From the NCBI GenBank assembly GCA_003415625.1, contig PYIU01000002.1:6076001-6140000 (forward strand): a stretch of DNA of 64,000 nt. Reading direction: 5' to 3'. A program made the translations under genes and the position numbers. Below the pieces are notes generated by a model that saw only the letters and a list, made by a program, of their open reading frames with translations, made no database searches and was not told the origin of the DNA. Positions 54,965 to 64,000 of this stretch are shown here, in pieces. Within the stretch, counting starts at the first letter, position 1; each line of letters starts with the position of its first letter. Source of the DNA: Aquanectria penicillioides (Eukaryota; Ascomycota; Sordariomycetes; Hypocreales; Nectriaceae).

Positions 54965-55827
54965 TATTTGCCGATGCTCTAGAGCAAGTACCGAACGAAC
55001 GATTTGACGGAGACGAGCAACATCCAGATGCATGGGGAAAAAAGAGGGAACTGATCCGTGCTGAGCAGAAACTTCTCGAGTACATCCAACTAAAAAAGAC
55101 ATTATCCCTAAGCCCCTTTTCTTTAGACACGGGGTGGGTTGTCTTGCAATGGAGAAGTGTCTCATCATGGGATCCTAACACCCAAATAACAGTTCAACTA
55201 CATCGTGAATCGACTTGCTCCCATCTACGACGATGTTCAATCACGAAGGATTGTAAGTATCTGTTCCTGAAAAAAAAAAAAAAGATTTACAGCTCGTGCC
55301 TATCAGCCATCAATATAAATCGCGAGAAAATGGACAGAGGGCTGACAGAAATGGTGTTAGTTGATGAATCAACCATGGCTTGTGTAGGTGTTAGCGAGCT
55401 TTTGGGTTTAGTGGAAACGCCTGATGATTCAAATAAAAACACTGCAGCTGACATGCCGCGTTGCATTTCAGCGAGTCTGCGCCTTGAATCTAGCTTCCAT
55501 ACATTTTCCGATGTTGATCGAGGGGAAGAATATTTTGCTGTCATGTCCAAGACCGCTGACTCCTCGTCTATCACTCTCCTTTCAACCACCTGCACCGTGC
55601 CCAGATCAGTGTCGGACCCGCCCGTTGAATCACCAACAAACGAGCCTACGGACATAAACGAAATACCGCCAATGCTCGGGTCTCCGAAGCCAATCCAGCC
55701 CACTGCTAAGCTGAGTCGCACCGATCGAAGACACCGAGAGCCGGGAAACATGCCTAGCGGAACTGGCGCGCACCTTGATCCACTTGGTCTGGGTGATCTA
55801 AATTCCTCGACTCGCAACAGACGCTAG

Positions 55828-58800
55828 TCTCTTCCACAGACTTCCTCGCCCACAAACCCAATCAGTGAGATAGCGCCAGGAGGTGAACAGATGTTGTCTA
55901 TGGGAACAGAGAAATCTATCAGTAAGTAATCACGTAGACTACACGGATTGAACTTAAATATTAATAATATGCTAGCTATCGGGAGGAAGCTTGAAAGTTT
56001 GGACATTCTTGAGCCTCGTAATTGGTACGAAGCCAAGGGCAGTCAAGCAGGCCGAGTGGCAATAGGAATTCAGACAGAGGAGTCAGATTATGGAATAAGG
56101 CCAAGAAAACGGGCACGGGTGGATTGATGTCTGCGGAAACAATCCGATGTCACTGGATCTCTTGTTTCTGCTTGTGGGTCACGCTAAAACGAAGAGTATT
56201 TGAGGGATTAGTCAGTAGCTCGTAGACATTTGATGAGTATGTTCTAGGTTTTATATGAAATGAAAACTATGATCAATTCCGTAAATAGTGGCCGCCATAG
56301 ACTTACTCTTAAACATGGCGTTTCGATAGGCCAGTGGGCATTGCGATCCTTGAGGGCTTCAGCTATAGAAGATCTGTTGGAATAGATGGTATATGTACCA
56401 TTGTACCGCACCGGCTGGTACATACAACCATAGGCGCTAGAGAACTCGGGATCCCCGTCCGCTCTCCTACAGATAAGCTGGCGACCGGCGGATTAGTAGT
56501 TGGGTCGGTGATGACCAGCGAATCCCTGCTGTTGTATGTTTTTTTGCCTCTTTATGAGGGGTGCTTACTTACGCTGACTTTCAAATGGGTTGCCTCTTTT
56601 TGCAGTCACCCATGCGTAATACCATAGAAACCTACATAATTCATAATGTGCCTATCTCTATTCTGCGCCAATTTGTCATCGCCGTCACATAGAAGGCCTT
56701 TGCGCCTGTCTTGGTGCTTGTGCTTGCATGGACTCGAACTTCCGCCTAGGTCTGCGCTTGTTCCTTGCATTTTTCGGTTGCGCATCACTTGACTTGACTC
56801 GGCCTCTGACTGCGTCCATTTCCAGCGGCTGTGTCCATGTCCGTCCGTATCCGTGCCTGTCTGTGTCTGTGTCCGTCGTTGTCCTTGTCCGTGCGTATGG
56901 CCTTTCATCAGCACGATCCAGTTCTTCTATTGGACATCCTGTCCGCTTCCCGAGATTTTGTGGGTCGATTTGGTACCCTTGACGTTGTGCACTTTGTGAG
57001 TTTTTACGGTACTTATGTCACATACATGTGCACACTTTCGTATAACTCAGGACGATATCCACTTTGTAAGGACTGAAATAAATCACGGATGCCATCTACA
57101 ACAAGAAACAAAAAGCCCAACCACGTCAAGCTGACATCAGACACATTTCCTCGCAGACAAGAACTCCAACAACTGCAAAACATGTCCACCCAAGTTGAAC
57201 CTCTCCCGATATGACTTCAGCCTGTGAGGCTTCCCGTAAACCCAAACCCTCTAACCTTGAAAATGACCAGTGCCCTTAATGAATGACTTGGTGAAATCCT
57301 ACTTCGATAGAAACGACTTGGAAACATTTGGGGGTGAAGCCACCTGGTGTAAATGATTGTCATGTCTCCCGCTTCCCCTGTTCTACCTACCCCTCGCATG
57401 GGTACGATGCAACAGCCCAAGAGACATACCAGTGTTTAATCTGCGACCGATTTCCAGATCTTTTCCAAAGAACAAAAGCCGGGTTGGTGGGAAATGGAAG
57501 CTATGTGACCACAAATATTCATCTGATCCAGGATATTGGGTAATCAGTAATGACTCCAAGAGACATATACACGCCAGGGACTTTAGTCTACCCACCCGCT
57601 AGGCCCGTAGAAAGTTGTTCTGAAGCAGGTTTCGTCAAGAGAATTCCAATCCTTGCGTAAAGAGGCCTAATAGCTCTCTCGCTGCAAAAATGGGTTATTT
57701 GGAAGGAGTAGTACTTCCCCCACTGTTGTCAGGAGGCTGCGGAGGAGGATTCTGAGAAGATGTCTGGGCTGTAGAAGCAGCCTTTTCAATCTGTGGCATT
57801 GAAACAGAGATGAAAATCAAGGGGACAGTGGGAGTCATGGTGAGTTGAGTACGATAGTTTGAGAGAAGCTTTGTTCGATGTAGGCCACGACTTTGATGAG
57901 GCATGCCGCACCATGACTTTATATGTTTTCAGAAGTTCACAAATACTCTCTAAACATACGATAGCCAAGCCCAAAAAGTCTTGGATCCCGCCCAATCTTA
58001 GCACCTGACTCTGTCAGCGAGTTGAAAGACAACCCCCTCTGGCATTCTGAGGTCAAATTGAGAGGTTGTTTGGCTCCGTCCAGATTACGACATCTGCTAA
58101 GTTGTGGATAGTGTCGAAACCGCGCTAGCCATACTGGGAAGCATGTTGCGCTTTGCCTGGCAGGGCTGACAACTTGTCATCTGTATTCTCCGATGAGTTG
58201 GGGGGTGTAACCAAGCCGCTGGCATCATTGAGGGCTGAGACGGCGTGTCCACATGTCAGGTTTGATGATGCGCACCGCCACTCCCAACCAAGACGCGCGT
58301 GGCGATCATCAAGCTGAGATCTAAAGAGGAGGCACTAGCCCGGAAGGGTAGAACGCACCGCTGAGCTGAACAAGACGGGCCAACATGATTTGCTGATGAT
58401 TTCTCTTGTTGTGGTGATTGGGCAATGGATCGTGATTTTGACTCATTTTCATCCAATCAAGGGCCTGTCCTTTAAGCTTGCATGATTCCACCCATCGCCT
58501 TGTAGGGCAAAGGCACCGATGAACCGTCGTTTGCAACGTGATGACGTGTGATTGCCGATGCAAAGTGGCACTACATCTAAAGGTGTTGGTTTCATGGAGT
58601 GATATAAGAGGAGAGGCCTCTCCGCCTCATGCCCTTGGTCGCAATTGTCGATATCGTCCGCTCCCTCCGCGTTCAATGCGTCCTAGATGACAGCTAAATA
58701 TAGAAAGATTCCTTCTCGATCAAACCCCATTCCCTCCTCTTAGACCTTTTTAAATGCGAGGTTCGAGGTACTCATGATTGTGGCAGACCAGCGAGCTACC

Positions 58801-60539
58801 AAAAACGAAAAACCGAGCGAACGAAATGATGCAACCTTGTCAAGGCAAAGCTTCTTCCTAATAATGAATCCGATGGTGGAATTAGGATTCATCGCTATCA
58901 GCGCACATGTCATTTCAAATACGATCGAAAATTCATCAAACAAGTGCAATTCTTTTTGCATCTGCAGGCTTTAAAGAAGAACTTTGGGAGGGCCTAGGAC
59001 TTCCTTGGCAATAAGCTTTTACCAACACTTCACCTAAGGTAGCCCGCTCTTTAAGTAGTGAGCTTAGTTCTGTTCAAGAAGTGTTTTGTCATTAGCGCCA
59101 TCACCCTCATTGACCATGCTTAACTTGCCTGAGGCATGCTCACTTTTTTGTGAAAGTTGTTACTTGAGACTAAGTTAAACGATGACTGGTGATTCGAAAA
59201 TCTAATAGTAAAAAAATAAGCCCAGAGTTTTTGGTCCAGGGTAATGTGGGCCAAACAGTTACAGCGGAGGCCATAGAGAGGTAGGAAATCATCAAGCAGT
59301 TTTCTCCAGTTCATTCTTGTTTTTGAAACTCTAAAATTCCAATGAATTTGAACTTCCCAAGGAGTTCCGGTGCGTTCTCGAGAATTTATCCTTTGATACC
59401 TTTTCCATTTTTTCAGGAACACCCTAACGGAACTGATCAGTTGCTCTCACGCCCAATTAAGTTGTTCACAGCTGTTTAAATAGGCTGTTTGTATCAAATC
59501 GGATCCCCTACCCTATATCTTCCTGGGTAGGGCATGTGTTTTGGCCGGCGTTCCGTTCCAACAACAAACTACATATATCAACATGGCATTCATCTGAATT
59601 AAAAATGTCTTTTCTGAGGTAGAATATCCCCTACAACATGTTTTATAATACTGCCGTCTTTACAATTACTAGTATCGTATAAAACGTTCAACTGCATTTC
59701 AGAGTTAATGATCCCAATTGAAACAGCAACCCCTCTCCACTATCGTCAATGTTGCTAAGATTAGATACCTTTAGGCCCAAATCAATCCCCTAGCCCGAGT
59801 GATTGAGCCGACAGTTTTGTTCAATTACTCCCTCTAACACTTATTGAATTGCAGGAACAAGTGGAGGCTTTTTTTTTGTAATAAAGTACGTTTAGTGCAA
59901 GGCTTGGATATGGATAGTGTTAAATTCCACAAGTAGGATTAAGTGCTATTTGGAAGAAAGGACTATCTGCCCCAATTCTTTAACCTATTGGGCTTTCCTG
60001 TTTGCGGTTTGTTGATGAAACAATACAACTCAGTGGGAAGGGGCAGCTCCACAGTTGACGACAATTTCCACCATGACTCAAAGGCCAGTGGAAACTTGGC
60101 CAATCACTTTGAAGCCGGGATAAACCAGCAGTACTTTTTAGGAGGATGCTTGCTAAGGGACTTTTGCGAAGCGTTAGCTCGGAGATAAAGAATGGAACCT
60201 CGGAGAAGCTCACCACCGAGTTACGTCAACTCACCTGGTCTCATTGATGAGATTGATTAGATAAGATACAGGGTTCTATGTGGTCTAATTTTCACTGGGG
60301 CTCGAAATTTGTTGTGCAAACTGCCCATCGTCTCTGCTATCGCCCACTTTTAATAGGCTCAACTGCTCAATACTTAGTATCCCTGCCTTACAACATCTTG
60401 ATTGGTATCTTTACGAGAATTGACTCACGACGGGGTACAAAAGAATAGAAGGACGCCCCGAAACGCTCCAGCCTTTTGCGGGCTTTGCAAAGTGCCCCCA
60501 ACTGCGTCCAACAACCTGGGACTCCATTGTAGTATTGAG
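55828..60539. other. Gene-poor 4.7 kb
   Basis: Only short frames (at most about 110 residues) without family motifs on either strand, and base composition of ordinary non-coding DNA. It contains the TCCGTG-type degenerate repeat noted separately. No RNA gene is recognised. Confidence 0.45.
56826..56897 (+). repeat. Degenerate TGTCCG/TGTCTG hexanucleotide-like repeat
   Basis: About 70 bases built of TGTCC, TCCGT and TGTCTG units in imperfect tandem, ending before GTGCGTATGG. It is non-coding by appearance. Confidence 0.6.
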
Positions 60540-61379
60540 ATGATGTCGCAAGAAAAGACCCCAGCCGATACAGAAGCGGCGAACTCTGGCGCTACTGCTC
60601 TTCAAGATTATGAGGTAAGATAGACTCTGCCAATTGTTTAGTCCAAGATCAACCAACGCCTATTGAAACTGACTAGGTTACTTGGGATGGACCTGATGAT
60701 CCAGCTAACCCGTACAATTGGCCATCCTATCGCAAGGTTACCGTTGCTGTAGTCTGTTCAGGGAGCCAGCTAGTCACCACCATGTCTGCAAGCATGATAG
60801 CACCAGCACTGGACCAAGTCCTGGATGATCTTGGAATGAGTGCCACGACAGGTCAAATTGCATTTTCTGCTTTCTTCCTGGGACTCGGGTTTGCACCATT
60901 TCTTGTGGCTGCCTTGGCAGAGACATACGGTCGCAAGCCAATCTGGCTCGCAGGAAACTTATGGTATATTCTGTGGAACTCTTTGTGCCCGGTCGGGTTC
61001 TCTCCCGGAATCATGATTCTTGGACGGCTCATGTCCGCTTCTGGAGCCAGTGTTGGCATAACAGTAGGTTGATAACATTCGATACATCACCTCTCGGGCT
61101 AACAATTCCGTAGCTAACTAGCCCGGTTCTTGCTGACATGTACGGGGCCAAAGACAGGGGCAAATCTTTGGCGATTGCTGGTTTACTTCCTTACTTAGGT
61201 CCCGCCTTGGGTCCTATCGTCGGTGGCTTGGCTGCTCAGCATCTGTGGTGGCCTTGGTTGTTCTGGGTTCTTTCCATCTTTGATGCTCTTTTTTTAATTC
61301 TTGGGTGTTTTATAATCCATGAAACATATGCTCCAGTCCTCCTCCGTCGAAAAGCAAGAGAGCTGGCAGGAGCAGATAA
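60540..61379 (+). pseudogene. MFS transporter (DHA1-like) truncated by a retrotransposon
   Basis: N-terminal half of a 12-helix polyamine/drug-type MFS gene. Exons are 60540-60614, 60677-61063 and 61114-61379, with introns of 62 and 50 nt (CTGAC and CTAAC branches). ATG 60540 gives MMSQEKTPADTEAANS. Then come VTWDGPDDPANPYNWPSYRK (the usual DHA1 lead), the first segments, LAETYGRKPIW (motif A), LGRLMSASGASVGITLTSPV and LADMYGAKDRGKSLAIAGL. GPALGPIVGGLAAQHLWWPW and a FWVLSIFDALFLILG segment follow. Coding stops matching the family at about 61379, where TGTTGACGG begins the LTR; the frame then picks up about 30 alien residues and a stop at 61468-61470. The remainder presumably lies beyond the element. 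Confidence 0.87.
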
Positions 61380-61640
61380 TGTTGACGGATATAGCGGCCG
61401 GGCGAAGGTGGTCGCCGCTACAGACATAGCGGCCGGCCACAAGCCGACCTCGGGGGCCTTGTGGGCCTAGGTCTTGAGGCCACGTATCCTCATAAGGGAA
61501 TCCCTATACTGTAAATAGGTGACTGCATTCTGCAACCACTATCTAGCTGCTTCTTATAAATCCCAATTGATCTAGACTAACCTATTGTATATATTACCTG
61601 CTATAATTATTTCTATATATACCTATATATTATTTATAGA
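61380..61640 (+). repeat. 5' LTR (end uncertain)
   Basis: The left edge is supported by TGTTGACGG interrupting a gene. The repeated word ATAGCGGCCGG occurs twice (at about 61390 and 61427). The right edge is a guess from a primer-site-like ATTATAAGCC at about 61640; the 3' LTR is not in the window. Confidence 0.4.
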
Positions 61641-64000
61641 TTATAAGCCTAAAGCTTTAATTTAAAAAGAAATTATAGCTATTTAAAAGGTTTAAATTAA
61701 TCTAAAGTTTATCCCTTAAAGTTAATGCTTATAATATTAATTAATTAAAGTCTTAAGACTTAAGTAATAGCTTTAAAGCTAGCCTTAAAGCTAATCTTTA
61801 TTATTAAAGTAATTAAATAGATTAATAATAAAGAAGATTTTACTAAAAGAAAAAATAATCTTAAGGATTTTTTACTTTTTTTTAAAAGGTTAATAAAGCC
61901 TATTAAAGGGGACCTATAGAAAATTTAGCTAAATTTAAGTATTATAATATAATAAATAATAAAAATAATATAATAAATATAAAAGCTATAAAAGTACTTT
62001 AATTAAAAAATTAAAAATAAATTAAAGATTAAATATAAAATATAGCCTAAAAATAAATTAAAATTTAAAGTAAAAGATAATAAAAATAAAAGCTTTAAAT
62101 ACTAAAAAAGCTAATTCTTTTATACCTTAAGGGAGCCCTTAAGAGCTTTAAATAAAATATTTAGTTTTTTAAGGAATAAAAAGATATTAATAAAGCTTAC
62201 TTTAAGTAAAAAGAAGATTATAAATTTATAATTAATTAAAATTAAGGATTTTATTAGTTTTAACTTTAAGATAAAAGGAGATAATATATTTAAAGGATTA
62301 AAGAATTAAATTGCTTAAAAGAAATATCTTTTTTATATTATAATTACTATTAAATAGTATAAAGAGATTAAGATTTTATATTTAAAAAAAATATATTTAA
62401 TTATTACTATAAAAATAATAGTTTTATAAAAATTAAAGCTATTATTATTTTTAATAAAGATTAATATAAAGGCTATTAAGCTATTAATAAAAAGATATAA
62501 TAATATAAGGTTTTAATAAAGCTTAATTAACTTTTATTAAGAATTAAAGTCTTTAATTTTAAAGAAACTATAAGGGGTCTAAAGTTATATTAATAACTTT
62601 TGCTATATTGCAAATAGTATTATTAAAGCTAGCAATAAGCTTTTTAAGTATTAAAAAAAGATAAAGTTTATAAATAGTATTAAAAAGGTCTTTTTTAAAT
62701 AAAATGCACTTTAATATAACTATAAGCAAAAGGGGAAATATTAATTTATTTATAAAATATAAAAAGACTTTATTAATAAAGCTAAAAGTTTATAGACTTT
62801 TTAAAAGAAAAATAAAGATTTTAGTAATAAAAAAGATATATAAATAAGTATTTAATTAAATAAAAAAGATAATTATAAAAAAGATTCTAAAAGTAATAAA
62901 TACTTTAATTATAATTAAAAAGGTTATATTATAAAGAACTGCCTATCTTTATAGAAGGAGAGTAAAGGCAATAAAAATAAAAGATTAAAAAAGAAAGATA
63001 ATAGTAATAAAACTATTAAAAAGACTAAAAAAACTGCCCTATATATAGAATTAAATAAATAAAATGCTAAAAATATAAAGAAAGCTAAAGATAATTTTAA
63101 TAATAATAATAATACTATTTTTATATACTATAAAGGCTTAAAGGTAAGGAAGTTCTTTAGTAATGCTTTTATAAGGTTATTAATAGAAAAGGCAGCTATA
63201 GCAATAATTTTTAGTTTATTAAAATAGTAATTATATAGTTCTTTTAATATTAATAATAATGCTATACTAAAGGTTAAAGGAAATAGTAACTTTATTACTA
63301 TTTTAATATTTATAGAATTAAGCCTTATTAATTAAAAAGACTATTAGCTTTAGGATTTAAAAGCTAATATATATACTATTAATAACTTTAAATAGTTTAA
63401 AGAAGATAAATAGTATAAACTTAATAAAATAATATTAATTTTTATAGGTAAAGGCATTATATACTTTATAGCTATAGGAATAGTAATAATTATACTATTT
63501 ATAGAAAAAAAGAGAATAAAAATTATAATACTTAAAGATATAGTTTTTATTAAAGATTTTTTATTAAATATAATCTTTAGTAAAAAAGTTTATTTTTTAG
63601 TAATTATATAATTAAAAATAAAATTTTTAATAGTAATAATAAGATTTTTATAACCCTTAATATTCTTAATTAAGGGTTTCTATTTAAAGCAATAGAAAGT
63701 ATAATAAATTATTACTTTACTTTTAAAATAATACTAATATAAATAGAATAGTTTAAAGTAAAAATATAGTACTAAAGACTTACTTATATAAATTAAAAAG
63801 CCTTTAATTATACCTTTAAGATTATAAAAGATAGGCTTAATAATTATAAGCTACTTAATATACCCTATAAAGACTATAAGCTTACTAAAAGCATAAGGTT
63901 CTTGCTAAAAATACTATAAAAAAGAGTAAACTATATACTTAACCTTTTCTATATAGACTTTATAAAGTTAAGTCTATATATATATAATAAAAAGAGGTAT
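61380..64000 (+). mobile_element. RIP-decayed Ty1/copia retrotransposon, 5' part
   Basis: It starts with TGTTGACGG, a typical LTR end, directly in the MFS coding sequence. After about 130 bases of normal composition the DNA becomes strongly A/T-rich. Remnants of a copia polyprotein can be read on the plus strand despite many stops. A CCHC zinc knuckle sits at 62901-62942 with Cys and His turned to Tyr. The protease region contains GKGIIYFIAIGIVIIIL (about 63441-63492). LLNIIFSKKVYF (about 63561-63596) resembles the end of the copia protease region before the GAG-pre-integrase domain. FYIDFIKLSLYI near 63948 resembles an integrase start. Reverse transcriptase and the 3' LTR must lie beyond the window. 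The element is not functional. Confidence 0.8.

Larger units (their letters stand above)
54077..54966. mobile_element. TA-flanked TIR DNA element with A+T-saturated interior (890 bp)
   Basis: It is bounded by near-perfect inverted repeats of about 90 bp and by TA at each end (54077-54078 and 54965-54966), as for Tc1/mariner-superfamily insertions. The interior, about 54180-54874, is almost pure A/T and has no recognisable reading frame. It may be a MITE or a deleted element ruined by RIP. No transposase can be seen. It lies inside a gene (see the pseudogene entry). Confidence 0.85.
53380..55827 (+). pseudogene. Unrecognised gene interrupted by a TIR element
   Basis: No family recognised. Left of the insertion, ATG 53380 opens a frame (ESRAILKIWDRVLDKKPEYV). 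It must shift frame before a well-formed exon ending at 53620, either by an intron or an indel. A 53-nt intron (GTAAAT 53621 to AG 53673) leads into 53674-54078, which holds NWAILERYGFVLTAEEEQRR. The element at 54077-54966 stops the frame with a TIR-encoded TAG. On the right, coding resumes at once as FADALEQVPNERFDGDEQ. Further exons are suggested by FNYIVNRLAPIYDDVQSRR between a TAACAG acceptor (about 55190) and GTAAGT (about 55253). The end of the gene is unclear; the plus-strand frame is open to 55827. The parts show charged, soluble protein. Function is unknown. Confidence 0.5.

Noticed and set aside
55287..55817. 176-residue minus-strand frame
   Set aside because: It is antisense to the plus-strand frame of the interrupted gene, which has better codon use; no motif on either strand settles it fully.
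56715..56760. tRNA-like B box (GTTCGAGTCC on the minus strand)
   Set aside because: No T-stem pairing and no matching A box or cloverleaf around it.

Overview
This window is nuclear DNA of a filamentous ascomycete (Pezizomycotina). Three things point there: introns of 48-120 nt with GTRNGT donors and CTRAC-type branch sites; Zn(II)2Cys6, GH125 and fungal MFS families; and repeats decayed almost to pure A+T in the manner of repeat-induced point mutation (RIP). Gene content and intergenic CCTAGGTA motifs suggest a sordariomycete, perhaps Hypocreales, but the species cannot be named from sequence alone.

Layout. 1-2030: the 3' end of an MFS drug transporter and a small secreted-protein gene. 2976-38083: a dense, mostly housekeeping stretch: SDR, PRPP synthetase, Asteroid/XPG-like nuclease, Cid1-type nucleotidyltransferase, TFIIF alpha, Cwc26/Bud13, Trs85, Chm7-like ESCRT-III, Rad18, Pol32/Cdc27, a class I/II aminotransferase, GH125 mannosidase, Esa1, Rex4, cyclopropane-fatty-acid synthase and RNase H2 subunit C. 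38608-51839: a metabolic block: isopropylmalate-dehydrogenase-type enzyme, second SDR, C2H2/Zn2Cys6 regulator, cyclase-family hydrolase, sugar-type MFS permease, SSADH-type aldehyde dehydrogenase, then sterol C-14 reductase. 51840-64000: a gene-poor, repeat-rich end.

In the last region two transposon insertions break genes. A 0.9-kb element with about 90-bp terminal inverted repeats and TA at both ends (54077-54966) splits an unrecognised gene; removing it with one TA copy rejoins the frame. A RIP-decayed Ty1/copia retrotransposon begins at about 61380 inside an MFS gene and runs off the window. Both elements have normal-composition ends and an A+T-saturated interior.

Functional links: RAD18 and POL32 are head to head over 0.5 kb with two CACGTG palindromes, and both serve post-replication repair and translesion synthesis. 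ESA1/REX4 and PRPP synthetase/Asteroid are other divergent pairs. Between 38.6 and 50.1 kb a dehydrogenase/SDR pair and a permease/ALDH pair are divergently arranged around a regulator and a hydrolase, which looks like a small catabolic cluster of unknown substrate. Exon structures here were deduced by eye from splice signals and frame continuity. I found no tRNA, rRNA or CRISPR.
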